Below, in pieces: positions 17,415-26,549 of a stretch of DNA of 64,000 nucleotides. The position numbers were made by a program, and so were the translations under genes. Within the stretch, counting starts at the first letter, position 1. Each line of letters starts with the position of its first letter. The notes below the pieces were generated by a model. The model was not told the DNA's origin. It was given only the letters and a program-made list of their open reading frames with translations, and did not search any database. Source of the DNA: Prevotella sp. (GTDB taxonomy: Bacteria; Bacteroidota; Bacteroidia; Bacteroidales; Bacteroidaceae). The DNA is taken from assembly GCA_024697405.1 (NCBI GenBank), contig JAILFU010000171.1, forward strand, positions 1-64,000. The letters are read 5' to 3'.

Positions 17415-17557
17415 GGAGCAGTAGCAAAAACTGGTTGGTGGCTCTTATGCGAACAGCTTAGTAAGCCTATATATGAAGAAAGATATCTTCCATGCTGCGA
17501 ATGGTCGGAATAATTCTCCAAATAAGCAAATTACCAACCAGGTTTTGCTACTGCTCC
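17415..17557. repeat. 26-base inverted repeat between the micro-ORF and glyA
   Basis: Arms 17415-17440 and 17532-17557 match at 24 of 26 positions as reverse complements (core GGAGCAGTAGCAAAA), separated by 91 bases. The left arm is just upstream of the micro-ORF start on the minus strand; the right arm ends about 20 bases before the glyA -33 element. Confidence 0.7.
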
Positions 17558-17577
17558 CAAAAAATTACGGGGCAATG

Positions 17578-17609
17578 TTTGGTGGGTTCACATTTTGTTT
17601 GTACCTTTG
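17578..17609 (+). promoter_or_regulatory. Bacteroidota-type promoter of glyA
   Basis: TTTG at 17578-17581 and TACCTTTG at 17602-17609, with a 20-base spacer, match the Bacteroidota sigma-70 pattern. The glyA ATG is 49 bases beyond the -7 box. Confidence 0.75.
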
Positions 17610-17658
17610 CAGTCTAAAAGGGACATATACCTATTACATTATAGAAAAAGGCTAAAAG

Positions 17659-18939
17659 ATGAACAGAGACAACGCCATTTTTGAGTTGATTGAGAAAGAG
17701 CATCAGCGCCAGCTGAAAGGCATTGAGCTGATTGCCAGTGAGAACTTTGTGAGCGATCAGGTGATGGCGGCTATGGGCAGCTACCTGACCAACAAGTATG
17801 CCGAGGGCTATCCCGGCCACCGCTACTACGGCGGCTGCCAGGTGGTGGACGAGGTGGAGCAGCTTGCCATCGACCGTGTGTGCAAGCTCTTCGATGCGGA
17901 GTATGCCAACGTGCAGCCCCACAGCGGCGCACAGGCCAATGCTGCCGTGCTGCTGGCCGTATTGAAGCCCGGCGACACGTTCATGGGTCTGAACCTGGCC
18001 CACGGCGGCCACCTCTCGCACGGCTCGCTGGTGAACACGAGCGGCATCCTCTACAAGCCCGTGGGCTATAACCTGTCGAAGGAGACGGGCCGCGTGGACT
18101 ACGACGAGATGGAGCAGCTGGCCTTGGAGCACAAGCCGAAGCTCATCATCGGCGGCGGCTCGGCCTACAGCCGTGAGTGGGACTACAAGCGCATGCGTGA
18201 GATTGCCGACAAAGTGGGCGCCCTGCTGATGATAGACATGGCTCATCCCGCTGGCCTCATCGCCGCCGGACTGCTGGAGAACCCCGTGAAATGGGCACAC
18301 ATCGTGACCTCGACCACACACAAGACGCTGCGCGGCCCTCGCGGCGGCATCATCCTCATGGGCAAGGACTTTGAGAACCCCTGGGGCCTGAAGACTCCGA
18401 AGGGCGTGACGAAGATGATGTCGACCCTGATCAACAGCGCCGTCTTCCCCGGCCAGCAGGGCGGTCCCCTGGAGCATGTCATCGCCGCCAAGGCCGTTGC
18501 CTTCGGCGAGGCTTTGCAGCCCGAGTTCAAGGAGTGGGCCAAGCAGGTGCAGAAGAACGCGAAGGTGCTGGCCGAGGAACTGGTGAAGCGTGGCTTTGGC
18601 ATCGTCAGCGGCGGCACGGACAACCACTCCATGCTCGTCGACCTGCGCACGAAATATCCCGACCTGACGGGCAAGGTGGCCGAGAACGCCCTTGTGGCTG
18701 CCGACATCACGGTGAACAAGAATATGGTGCCCTTCGACACGCGCTCGGCCTTCCAGACCAGCGGCATCCGCCTGGGCACGCCTGCCATCACCACGCGCGG
18801 CGCCAAGGAAGACCTCATGGTGCAGATTGCCGCCTGGATTGAGGAGGTGCTCAACGACCCCACCAACGAGGAGGTCATCGCAAGCGTGCGCCAGCGTGTG
18901 AACGAAAAGATGAAGGACTACCCGCTTTTCGCCTATTAA
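17659..18939 (+). CDS. glyA: Serine hydroxymethyltransferase
   Basis: 426 residues. Cytosolic PLP enzyme that interconverts serine and glycine while charging tetrahydrofolate with a one-carbon unit. The PLP lysine is Lys222 in [14 protein letters not shown]; Asp193 and His196 in [10 protein letters not shown] contact the cofactor. Start and length are normal. It is followed 16 bases later by a CotH protein and then by folA, so folate-linked genes flank the CotH gene in one probable transcript. Confidence 0.97.
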   Translation: MNRDNAIFELIEKEHQRQLKGIELIASENFVSDQVMAAMGSYLTNKYAEGYPGHRYYGGCQVVDEVEQLAIDRVCKLFDAEYANVQPHSGAQANAAVLLAVLKPGDTFMGLNLAHGGHLSHGSLVNTSGILYKPVGYNLSKETGRVDYDEMEQLALEHKPKLIIGGGSAYSREWDYKRMREIADKVGALLMIDMAHPAGLIAAGLLENPVKWAHIVTSTTHKTLRGPRGGIILMGKDFENPWGLKTPKGVTKMMSTLINSAVFPGQQGGPLEHVIAAKAVAFGEALQPEFKEWAKQVQKNAKVLAEELVKRGFGIVSGGTDNHSMLVDLRTKYPDLTGKVAENALVAADITVNKNMVPFDTRSAFQTSGIRLGTPAITTRGAKEDLMVQIAAWIEEVLNDPTNEEVIASVRQRVNEKMKDYPLFAY

Positions 18940-18955
18940 ACAGCTAATTACCATA

Positions 18956-21868
18956 ATGAAACGATTCACATTACTATTACTAACTATTCTGGGCGCTGCC
19001 AGCCTCATGGCTTTTCCTAAGTTTGAGGCTGGCCAGCGCTATCATATTGTCTGCCAGCAGTTCACGCAGGGATGCGTCACCGACGGCGCTTCGGCAGGCA
19101 AGAACACCCCGCTCTACTATCAGACCGTAGCCAACCAGCGCGATGAGTCGGCGTGGATAATCTCGGTAGCATACGGCAACGTCGTCACCATCCAGAATGC
19201 GAAGACGGGGCAGTATGTCACCTACGACGGCCAGCGACAGGACTCCCCACAGCTGCTCCGCTATGTCTGCATGACCGACGAGACGGTTGACGGCTACTCC
19301 TACTGGTACCTGGAATTAGAGGATGACGGCACTTATGCCATCCACAACTATGGCATGTGGGATCACATCTGGGACGTGCGCGTCGAAAGCTACTGCGTGG
19401 GCACATACTCCAATCTGGGAATCCCCAGCCAGAACCAGAGATTCTTCTTCACCGAGGAGGACGGCACCCCTCTGGCCGAGCTTCAGCCCAACGCTTCTGA
19501 AGACGGATTCTACGTAAGTTCGTGGCTGGATGCTACCACCGAATCACCCGACGGATGGTCGGTTGAGGGACCCTCATGGGGCGACCCAGGCTTTGGCGAC
19601 TACGAACACTTTGACGAGGAAGGCTCGCTGGTATCCATGGTTTCCTCGCCCTTCCTGGAGCGCTGGCAGAGCCAATGGAGCGGCGGCCTCTCTGACGGCC
19701 GTATCTTCCAGACAATCAGACATCTGCCCGCAGGCGGATACACAGTGTTTGTCGATGTCATCGCCGTGCTGCAGGGTTACAACGCCAGCGACTTCGGCAC
19801 GCCTGCCGAAGGGGTTTACTTCTTTGCCAACGACCAGTCGGTGGCCTGCAGCTCAGGCTCTGAGCGCCCCGAGTTCTACAGTCTGGACGTGACCGTAGGC
19901 GACGACGGAGTGCTTACGCTGGGACTGTACAACGAGCATACGACGGCCAACTGGATTGCCTTCGACAACGTAGGCCTCCTCTATCACGGCACGGAGGAAG
20001 AGATGATTGAGGGCGAGAAGGAGAAGATTCGCCAGGAGCTGGCCGACTATCTCTCGCCAAACGAGATAGAAGCCCTCATCACGCAGGCTGGCAACAACTT
20101 CTACAACCTCGAGTCAGTACGCATGAGCGTAGCCAACATGACCATCGACCCGCTGGCCAAAGCCCTGCAGGGTCTGACCATCGACGGCCATGCACCCGTC
20201 TACGTGGGGTCGCTCGACCTCTACCTCTGCACCATTCCGCTGGAGAAGTTCGGCAGCCAGCTCACCGCCCGCGTGGACTACACCAAGCGCGAGGACTGCG
20301 GCACGCTGAAGATAGGCGCCACCACCGTAGAGCCTGGCACCGACTACCGCTTCAGCGCCGTGCGTGCTGGCAGAACCTACCGGTTCAGCGTCGCCGACAA
20401 GAACGGCACCACCATCGAGAAGAACGTCACGTTCACCTCGCTGCCTGTAGTGAGGATTACCGGTACGTTCAACGACAACTATTCCGACGGCACCATCGTC
20501 GTGCACGAACCCGACAAGCCCGTACCCGAGACGATGCAGATGAAGGCCAAGTGGCGCGGAGGCATCACCAACGGCGGCGGCAAGCACAAGCGCAACTACC
20601 ACGTGAAGCTGCAAGACGCAAAGGGAGAGAAGCTGGAGACCTCGTTCATGGGCATGCGCAACGACAACAGCTGGATTCTGGAGTCGTGCCAGGTGGACAT
20701 GAGCCGCATACGCAACCGCGTGCTGACCGACCTGTGGAACGACTACTGCGCCAAGCCCTACTATTTCGCAGAGGAGAAGAAAGCCATGACGGGCACGCGC
20801 GGCCACTTCGTGGAGCTGATTCTCAACGACGACTACCGAGGCATCTACTGCATGACCGAGAACATGGACCGCAAGCAGATGAAGCTGAAGAAAATAGACG
20901 AGGACACACAGGAGGTGCACGGACAGCTGTGGAAGTCGAAAGACTGGAGCTACGGCGTGTTCATGGGCCACGACACCGACAACAGGAACTACCCCAGGCG
21001 CCATCCGTCGAACTATTATGAGTGGAGCGAGATGTGGGAGAACTACCAGGTGAAATATCCCGACTTCGAGGACTATGGCTACACCACCGACTGGGAGACA
21101 CTCTACAACGCCGTAGACTTCGTCTGCACATCGACGAACGCCAACTTCAAAGAGCAATTCTCAGAGTACTTCGACCTGCCTGTAGTCATCGACTACTACA
21201 TCTTGATGGAGACCATCCTCTCGACCGACAATCACGGAAAGAACATGTTCTTCGCCGTCTACGACAAGCAGGTGGACAAGAAGATTACCTTCGGCGTGTG
21301 GGACATGGACGCCACCTGCGGCCAGCGCTGGAGCGACGAGTACTTCCACAAGGCATTCCTCGGCCCTGAACAGGACTACGCCAAGTTCATCACCAACTAC
21401 GAGCACGGCGACTACAACCTCTTCAAGCGCCTGCGCGACACCAACGCCGAGAACTTCAACGAGCAGGTGCGCCTGCGCTACTACCAGCTGCGGCAGAACC
21501 ACCTGGCCACAGAGAGCATCCTCAACCGCTTCCGCAACTATCTCGACGAGTTCAAGACCTGCGGAGCCGCCCAGCGCGAATACGACAAATGGAGCTACGA
21601 CAGCGACGTGGCAGGCCACAAGCTGGACTTCGACGACGAGATGGAGTATCTCGACGACTGGTTCACGCGCCGCATGAACTATCTGGACAACACACGCTTC
21701 AAAATTGCCGAGCTGGATGCTATCCATAGCATCAACACGACGGCCAGCGAAGCCAGCAGCGACGTCTACGACCTGCGCGGACTGAAGGTGGGCACTATCG
21801 ACCACTTCGACCGTCTGCCCGCCGGCATCTATATGGTCAACGGAAGGAAATACAGCAAGACCCGATAA
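18956..21868 (+). CDS. Secreted CotH-kinase-domain protein with beta-sandwich modules
   Basis: 970 residues. Signal peptide 1-19. Residues about 25-180 look like a beta-trefoil or ricin-like module (repeated I-x-N-x-x-T-G-Q-Y-V type strands), 185-340 a beta-sandwich with L-P-A-G-G-Y-T-V-F-V-D also present in the 34473 protein, and about 505-850 a CotH domain (R-N-Y-H-V-K-L, L-E-T-S-F-M-G-M-R-N-D-N-S-W, and the Asp-rich W-D-M-D-A-T-C-G). CotH proteins are atypical kinases in spore coats and surface proteins in other bacteria; the target here is unknown. The end V-Y-D-L-R-G-L ... G-I-Y-M-V-N-G-R-K-Y resembles the tail of secreted Prevotella proteins. Confidence 0.8.
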   Translation: MKRFTLLLLTILGAASLMAFPKFEAGQRYHIVCQQFTQGCVTDGASAGKNTPLYYQTVANQRDESAWIISVAYGNVVTIQNAKTGQYVTYDGQRQDSPQLLRYVCMTDETVDGYSYWYLELEDDGTYAIHNYGMWDHIWDVRVESYCVGTYSNLGIPSQNQRFFFTEEDGTPLAELQPNASEDGFYVSSWLDATTESPDGWSVEGPSWGDPGFGDYEHFDEEGSLVSMVSSPFLERWQSQWSGGLSDGRIFQTIRHLPAGGYTVFVDVIAVLQGYNASDFGTPAEGVYFFANDQSVACSSGSERPEFYSLDVTVGDDGVLTLGLYNEHTTANWIAFDNVGLLYHGTEEEMIEGEKEKIRQELADYLSPNEIEALITQAGNNFYNLESVRMSVANMTIDPLAKALQGLTIDGHAPVYVGSLDLYLCTIPLEKFGSQLTARVDYTKREDCGTLKIGATTVEPGTDYRFSAVRAGRTYRFSVADKNGTTIEKNVTFTSLPVVRITGTFNDNYSDGTIVVHEPDKPVPETMQMKAKWRGGITNGGGKHKRNYHVKLQDAKGEKLETSFMGMRNDNSWILESCQVDMSRIRNRVLTDLWNDYCAKPYYFAEEKKAMTGTRGHFVELILNDDYRGIYCMTENMDRKQMKLKKIDEDTQEVHGQLWKSKDWSYGVFMGHDTDNRNYPRRHPSNYYEWSEMWENYQVKYPDFEDYGYTTDWETLYNAVDFVCTSTNANFKEQFSEYFDLPVVIDYYILMETILSTDNHGKNMFFAVYDKQVDKKITFGVWDMDATCGQRWSDEYFHKAFLGPEQDYAKFITNYEHGDYNLFKRLRDTNAENFNEQVRLRYYQLRQNHLATESILNRFRNYLDEFKTCGAAQREYDKWSYDSDVAGHKLDFDDEMEYLDDWFTRRMNYLDNTRFKIAELDAIHSINTTASEASSDVYDLRGLKVGTIDHFDRLPAGIYMVNGRKYSKTR

Positions 21869-21869
21869 G

Positions 21870-22355
21870 ATGACCATCAGCATGATAGCGGCCGTAGCCC
21901 GCAACAGGGCCATCGGCTATGGGAATAAACTCATCTACTGGCTGCCCAACGATTTGAAGCGCTTCAAGCTGCTGACCACAGGGCACACCATTCTCATGGG
22001 GCGGCGCACCTTCGAGAGTCTGCCGAAGGGCGCGCTGCCCAACCGGCGCAACTGCGTGCTCACCCGAGGACGGAAGGAGCTGCCGGGGTGCGAATGTTTC
22101 AGCTCATGGAACGAGTTCGTGGCCACCTGCCAGCCCGACGAGGAGGTCTTCATCATCGGAGGAGCCAGTCTCTACAAACAACTTCTAGACAAGGCCGACC
22201 GTCTCTGCCTGACCGAAATCGACGACTTGCCAGCAGCGGCCGACACCTTCTTCCCCGACTACAGCAACGGATGGAAGGAGGTATGGCGCGAGAATCACAA
22301 AGCCGACGAACGGCATAGCCAAGACTATGCCTTCGTCGACTATATCCGTCAATAA
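21870..22355 (+). CDS. folA: Dihydrofolate reductase
   Basis: 161 residues. NADPH-dependent reduction of dihydrofolate to tetrahydrofolate. Start M-T-I-S-M-I-A-A-V-A-R-N-R-A-I-G, the substrate loop Y-W-L-P-N-D-L-K-R-F with Asp28 as catalytic acid, M-G-R-R-T-F-E-S-L and I-I-G-G-A-S-L-Y are all present. ATG one base after the CotH stop, hence translationally close. Together with glyA it forms a one-carbon pair around the CotH gene. Confidence 0.95.
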   Translation: MTISMIAAVARNRAIGYGNKLIYWLPNDLKRFKLLTTGHTILMGRRTFESLPKGALPNRRNCVLTRGRKELPGCECFSSWNEFVATCQPDEEVFIIGGASLYKQLLDKADRLCLTEIDDLPAAADTFFPDYSNGWKEVWRENHKADERHSQDYAFVDYIRQ

Positions 22356-22364
22356 GCCAAGACC

Positions 22365-22847
22365 TTACTCCTCTGAAGGAACTTCCAGCTCGGGCAGCTG
22401 CATCTGCCTGTTGATGGCTGCGTGGAAGGAGATGAGACTCTCGCTGCGCGCCAGCCCCAAGGGCTGCAGCTTGTCGTGGATGATGTCGAGCAGGTCGTGG
22501 TTGTTCTTGGCGTAGATCTTGATGAACAGGTCGTAGTTTCCCGTCGTGTAGTGACACTCCACCACCTCCGGCATCTTCTTCAACTGCTCCACCACCTGAT
22601 CGAACGACTCGGGGTTCTTCAGGTTCAAGCCGATAAAGGCACAGGTGTCATAGCCTACCTTCTCGGGGTCGATGATGAAATGCGAGCCTTTCAGAATGCC
22701 CAAGTTGGTCAGCTTCTGGATGCGCTGGTGGATGGCGGCTCCGCTCACCTCGCACAAGCGTGCCACCTCCAGGAAGGGGATTCTGGCGTCGTCGGCAATC
22801 AGTTTCAGGATTTGCACGTCCAGCCTGTCAAGTTTTACATTTGCCAT
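22365..22847 (-). CDS. Lrp/AsnC family transcriptional regulator
   Basis: 160 residues. N-terminal winged helix (about 5-60; L-D-x-x-D-V-Q-I-L-K-L-I ... A-A-I-H-Q-R-I-Q-K-L) and a C-terminal RAM / AsnC-type ligand domain (about 65-145; V-E-C-H-Y-T-T-G-N-Y-D-L-F-I-K-I). Lrp proteins sense amino acids and act as octamers on DNA. It begins three bases after the second ExbD stop, so it is last in the ExbB-ExbD operon; ligand unknown. Its stop faces folA across only nine bases. Confidence 0.92.
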   Translation of the reverse strand: MANVKLDRLDVQILKLIADDARIPFLEVARLCEVSGAAIHQRIQKLTNLGILKGSHFIIDPEKVGYDTCAFIGLNLKNPESFDQVVEQLKKMPEVVECHYTTGNYDLFIKIYAKNNHDLLDIIHDKLQPLGLARSESLISFHAAINRQMQLPELEVPSEE

Positions 22848-22850
22848 ATC

Positions 22851-23333
22851 TCAATTGTCTTTTAGGTTTGCCTTCTCTGTGGCCGAGTAGTTCAGCTTCA
22901 GGGCATACGCCTGCTGCAGCTCGCGCTTGATGTCGGAAATGATGCTCATGGGCACGTCGCCGTCGGCCTTCAGACTCACCGTGAGGCGTGCCTGGTCGTC
23001 GGCCGACATGCGCTGCCGCTCCTCCTCGATGAACGCCTTGATGTCGCTCACCTTGGCCAGCCGGTTGTTCAGCTGGATGAAGAAGTCGCCCTCGCCTTTG
23101 CGGGCATCGGGCTGACGCCCCACGTAGATATAGACGATGCTGCCCTTGTGACCCAGCTTCTGCAGCTCCGTGCCCTGCGGCACTTGGTAGTACACCTTCT
23201 GCTCGTCGTGACGCATGTGGGTCACTATCATGAAGAAGAACAAGACGGTGAATATAAGGTCGGGCAGCGAGGCCATGTTCAGGCCAGGCATCTCGCGCGC
23301 TCCGTCGTTCCGTTCAAAAAGGCCGTTTCTCAT
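22851..23333 (-). CDS. ExbD/TolR family biopolymer transporter (second copy)
   Basis: 160 residues. One membrane helix near 26-42 (L-P-D-L-I-F-T-V-L-F-F-F-M-I-V), preceded by G-L-N-M-A-S, with Asp30 as the likely proton-path residue, then a periplasmic domain. In the family, ExbD with ExbB couples the proton gradient to TonB. It follows another ExbD after 12 bases and no tonB gene is in this cluster. It precedes the Lrp gene by three bases. Confidence 0.88.
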   Translation of the reverse strand: MRNGLFERNDGAREMPGLNMASLPDLIFTVLFFFMIVTHMRHDEQKVYYQVPQGTELQKLGHKGSIVYIYVGRQPDARKGEGDFFIQLNNRLAKVSDIKAFIEEERQRMSADDQARLTVSLKADGDVPMSIISDIKRELQQAYALKLNYSATEKANLKDN

Positions 23334-23345
23334 TTTCTTTCTACT

Positions 23346-23966
23346 TCATTTCTGTCCTTTGTCCCCTTCGATTCTCTCCCCCTCTGAGAGGCCAGGAGAT
23401 GTAGTCCTTTCGCTGATGCGCTGCGGATAGACTAGGGCTATAGCATCGCGCTCCTCTTGCGAGCAGCTGGCGTAGGCATGTCCGAATCGGCTGCGTGCCA
23501 GTTCGTTGCGAAGGTGGTAATAGCCCCTCACGATGGCGTTCTGCATCTGAAAGTAGGCGTTGTAGGTGGTCAGGCTGTCGGTAGTGACGGCGATGACGTG
23601 GCGGTCGCTCACCCTGATGCGCCCAAACAAGTGCACCTCGCGCTCGCTCTTCTCCGGCAGCGCAGGGTCGTCGAGCCTGTTGGCCACAAACTCCTCCACA
23701 CGCTGAGTCAGCATCTCGTAGTCGGTAGGCTCGCCGTTGCAGCTTAGCCGGTCGGCGGCATCGAGCTGCAGCTCCAAAACGTTGCGCTTCTTGATTTCCA
23801 CCTCCTGTTCCATCAGCATGTCCTCGGGCTGTGGCAGCTGTCGCGGCAGCCCCTTGTCGGTGTCCATCGACGAGGTGACGAGGAAGAAAATCAGCAGCAT
23901 GAACGAGATGTCGGCTGTCGACGTGGTGTTCAGTCCGGGAACATCCCTGCGCGGTCTCTTAAACAT
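23346..23966 (-). CDS. ExbD/TolR family biopolymer transporter (first copy)
   Basis: 206 residues. The N-terminus P-G-L-N-T-T-S-T-A-D-I-S-F-M-L-L-I-F-F-L-V-T is the classic ExbD helix with its conserved Asp (Asp19); a periplasmic domain of about 165 residues follows, longer than in the second copy. Its start overlaps the preceding membrane protein by eight bases. Paired ExbD genes of different length behind one ExbB are common in Bacteroidota and probably form a heteromer. Confidence 0.9.
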   Translation of the reverse strand: MFKRPRRDVPGLNTTSTADISFMLLIFFLVTSSMDTDKGLPRQLPQPEDMLMEQEVEIKKRNVLELQLDAADRLSCNGEPTDYEMLTQRVEEFVANRLDDPALPEKSEREVHLFGRIRVSDRHVIAVTTDSLTTYNAYFQMQNAIVRGYYHLRNELARSRFGHAYASCSQEERDAIALVYPQRISERTTSPGLSEGERIEGDKGQK

Positions 23967-24336
23967 GGTTCCTCCTCCTCAAAATCTCTGCCACGCCCAT
24001 CAGCACGGCAATAACGGCCACCAGCACCATCGGGGTGAAGATAAGCATGTCGCTTATGCGCAGCCAGAACACGTCGTTGAACGTCTTGCCGTTCACATGG
24101 AGGGGCTTCGTGTCGGAAAACAGCCAGGCAGCACCGAGTATGACCAGCAGCAGGGCCGCCGTCATCAGGGCGATGCTTCGCTGGGGGAGCCCCTTCGCAG
24201 CCTCGTCTTCACATTTCCCCTGCAGACGGATGCTGCGCACCACCGACCACACGGTCAGCCCGGCGGCCAACAGCAGCAGCGCGTAGATGGTGTAGAGCAC
24301 AATGCTCACGAAGACAGGCGAGGCGTAGTTGATCAT
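23959..24336 (-). CDS. Small membrane protein of the ExbB-ExbD cluster
   Basis: 125 residues with three hydrophobic segments (about 9-33, 53-72 and 95-118). No domain is recognised. It overlaps exbB by four bases (ATGA) and exbD by eight, so it is tightly coupled to both and is probably a membrane partner of the proton channel. Confidence 0.75.
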   Translation of the reverse strand: MINYASPVFVSIVLYTIYALLLLAAGLTVWSVVRSIRLQGKCEDEAAKGLPQRSIALMTAALLLVILGAAWLFSDTKPLHVNGKTFNDVFWLRISDMLIFTPMVLVAVIAVLMGVAEILRRRNHV

Positions 24337-25220
24337 GCTCCCAGGCGCTTTTTCCGTTTCAACAAGATGTCAAGCAGGGTGATGGCGCTCTCCTCCATCT
24401 GCGAGGTGATGCGCTCTATCTTCGAGAGGATGTAGTTGTAGAATATCTGCAGCACCAGCGCCACGACAATACCGAAGATGGTGGTGATGAGGGCCACCTT
24501 CATGCCTTCGGCTACGATGGTGGGATTGATGTCGCCCGCCTCTTGGATATGGTCGAAGGCCATCACCATGCCGATGACCGTGCCCAGGAATCCCAGCGAG
24601 GGGGCAATGGCTATCATCAGCCTGATCCACGAGCAGCCTTTCTCCAGACGGCCTGAGAGCACGGTGCCGTAGCTCACGATGCCGCGTTCTACGGTGGCCA
24701 TATCCTCGTCGGCATACATCAGCCCCTGGTAGCAGATGCCCGCCACGGGGCCGCGCGTCTCGCGGCAGATGGTCTTGGCACCCTCCACGTCATCTGCATC
24801 GAGCTTCTTCTCGATGTCGCCCAGCAGCTTCTTGGCATTCACCTCCGACAGCGTCAGATAGATGATGCGCTCGATGCACAAGGTAAGGCCGATGACCAGC
24901 GCCAGCGCCACCAGCGACATGAACTCCGCCGAACCTTCGACGTATTTCTCCTTCAGCTGCTCGTGCAGCCCCAGACCTTCGCCCTGAGCCATCTGCTGCA
25001 GGCCATCCAAGGTCTCCTCGTCGCCATCGAAGACCAAGTCCTCAACAGAAGCCAGCGCGCCTGAGTCGGCAGGCAGGGAGTCGCTCTCGGCCATGATGAC
25101 GGCAGGGGTCTGGGAACCATCGCCCTGCGCCCATACGGCGGGACAGCACAACGAAGCGCAGCAGATAGCGAGCGAAGCCATCCGCTTGTCCCATATTGTT
25201 ACCATTTGCTTTCTTTTCAT
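24333..25220 (-). CDS. MotA/TolQ/ExbB proton-channel family protein
   Basis: About 295 residues. Signal-like N-terminus (A-S-L-A-I-C-C-A-S-L-C-C-P-A-V-W-A-Q), an acidic low-complexity linker (about 35-90), then the ExbB core: helix F-M-S-L-V-A-L-A-L-V-I-G-L-T, a cytoplasmic loop, and two helices with A-P-S-L-G-F-L-G-T-V-I-G-M and L-I-T-T-I-F-G-I-V-V-A. ATG at 25220 is chosen because the -7 box at 25229-25236 excludes the 25250 start; ATG at 25205 is an alternative, since 25220 leaves almost no leader. First gene of a five-gene operon. Confidence 0.88.
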   Translation of the reverse strand: MKRKQMVTIWDKRMASLAICCASLCCPAVWAQGDGSQTPAVIMAESDSLPADSGALASVEDLVFDGDEETLDGLQQMAQGEGLGLHEQLKEKYVEGSAEFMSLVALALVIGLTLCIERIIYLTLSEVNAKKLLGDIEKKLDADDVEGAKTICRETRGPVAGICYQGLMYADEDMATVERGIVSYGTVLSGRLEKGCSWIRLMIAIAPSLGFLGTVIGMVMAFDHIQEAGDINPTIVAEGMKVALITTIFGIVVALVLQIFYNYILSKIERITSQMEESAITLLDILLKRKKRLGA

Positions 25221-25228
25221 CTGGGGTG

Positions 25229-25259
25229 CAAAGTTACGAAAAAAAAACAAACTGGCAAA
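25229..25259 (-). promoter_or_regulatory. Promoter of the ExbB operon
   Basis: On the minus strand a TTTG (25256-25259) and TAACTTTG (25229-25236) are spaced by 19 bases. It is back to back with the promoter of the Rid-like gene. Confidence 0.7.
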
Positions 25260-25264
25260 TAATT

Positions 25265-25296
25265 TTTGGTCAGTTTGCTTTTTTTTCGTACCTTTG
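25265..25296 (+). promoter_or_regulatory. Promoter of the Rid-like gene
   Basis: TTTG at 25265-25268 and TACCTTTG at 25289-25296 with a 20-base spacer. This placement makes ATG 25314 the start rather than the upstream GTG-type start at 25266. Confidence 0.7.
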
Positions 25297-25313
25297 CAGC
25301 CAAATTTAGGACT

Positions 25314-26474
25314 ATGTACAAAACATTGCTATACCAACGAACAGAGGCAAGGTTATTCACATTCGAGAAAGGAACTGTCAACGAGTATCATCTCATGATA
25401 CGCGTGACGGACACCACCTTATCTTATCAGCAGCAGCTCGATGCCGTTCTCGACACTTGGCAGCAGATTATCAGCGAGCAAGTTCCTGGAGCGGTAGCTG
25501 TGTTCAAACGCTATTTCCTGAGCGATGCCGCCAACCAGGCCGACGACATACTGGCTGCCGACACCAGCGACTGCGCCAAGAGCATCATCCAGCAGGCACC
25601 GCTCGACGGTACGAAGCTCGCGCTTTGGGCCTATCTGATGACGAATGTCAGCACACGGCTGACAGCCGGAGGACTTTACGAGGTGCAGTCGTTGTCGGGA
25701 AACGATGGTTCGGAGAAGGGCCACTACCGCCATCTCTGGAACGGCTCCGCCCATAATCTTGCAGCCAACTCTGAATTCCAGACCCGCCTGCTCTTCAACG
25801 AGTATATCATGCAGCTGGCTCAAGAGGGCTGCAAGCTGGAGGCGAACTGCATGCGCACCTGGCTCTTCGTGAACGACATCGACCTGAACTATGGCGGCGT
25901 CGTTCGTGCGCGCAATCAGGTGTTCTTCACACAAGGTCTCACCTACGACACCCACTTCATCGCCTCGACGGGCATCGGCGGAAGGGCGCAGGACCCCTGC
26001 GTGCTCACCCAGATGGACAACTATGCAGTGGCTAATATAAATAATGAACAGGTACATTATTTATATGCATCGACACACCTCAATCGCACCAGCGACTACG
26101 GCGTATCCTTCGAGCGGGGCACCTACATCGACTACGGTGACCGTCGGCATGCCATCATTTCCGGTACGGCCAGCATCGACAACAAAGGGCAGATTGTCTA
26201 TCCCAAGAACGTCGAGATGCAGACGCGCCGCCTTTGGGAGAATGTGGAAGCATTGCTCAAGGAGGCCGACTGCTCGTATGACGATGTGGCCCACATGATT
26301 GTCTATCTTCGCGACCCTGCCGACTATTCCACCGTGCGCCGGCTCTATGAGGAGCGCTTCCCTGAGAAGCCGGTCGTTATTGTCCATGCGCCTGTCTGCC
26401 GCGTAGGCTGGCTGGTGGAAATGGAATGCATGGCCGTCAAGGATATCTGCAACCCGCAGTTCCCCGCTTTCTAG
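25314..26474 (+). CDS. Rid/YjgF-superfamily protein, resembling FkbO/Hyg5-type chorismatases
   Basis: 386 residues from ATG 25314 (M-Y-K-T-L-L-Y). The C-terminal 130 residues look like a RidA/YjgF domain (D-V-A-H-M-I-V-Y-L-R-D-P-A-D, V-C-R-V-G-W-L-V-E-M-E-C-M-A-V) and the N-terminal part is a second, divergent copy, an architecture used by chorismatases that cut chorismate. Arg and Glu residues of the pocket cannot be confirmed by eye, so an imine hydrolase or a non-enzymatic role remains open. Stand-alone gene, divergent from exbB. Confidence 0.6.
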   Translation: MYKTLLYQRTEARLFTFEKGTVNEYHLMIRVTDTTLSYQQQLDAVLDTWQQIISEQVPGAVAVFKRYFLSDAANQADDILAADTSDCAKSIIQQAPLDGTKLALWAYLMTNVSTRLTAGGLYEVQSLSGNDGSEKGHYRHLWNGSAHNLAANSEFQTRLLFNEYIMQLAQEGCKLEANCMRTWLFVNDIDLNYGGVVRARNQVFFTQGLTYDTHFIASTGIGGRAQDPCVLTQMDNYAVANINNEQVHYLYASTHLNRTSDYGVSFERGTYIDYGDRRHAIISGTASIDNKGQIVYPKNVEMQTRRLWENVEALLKEADCSYDDVAHMIVYLRDPADYSTVRRLYEERFPEKPVVIVHAPVCRVGWLVEMECMAVKDICNPQFPAF

Positions 26475-26549
26475 CCTACTGCATTAAGACTGATACAAAA
26501 GCAAATGGCCGCGCCCGCTTATCGTTCAACTTTGGCTGTTTCAACAAAA

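Noticed and set aside
17312-17521. 69-residue minus-strand ORF covering the micro-ORF
   Set aside because: Composition (His, Ser, Arg rich) is not protein-like and it spans the inverted repeat arm; the signal-peptide frame within is more plausible.
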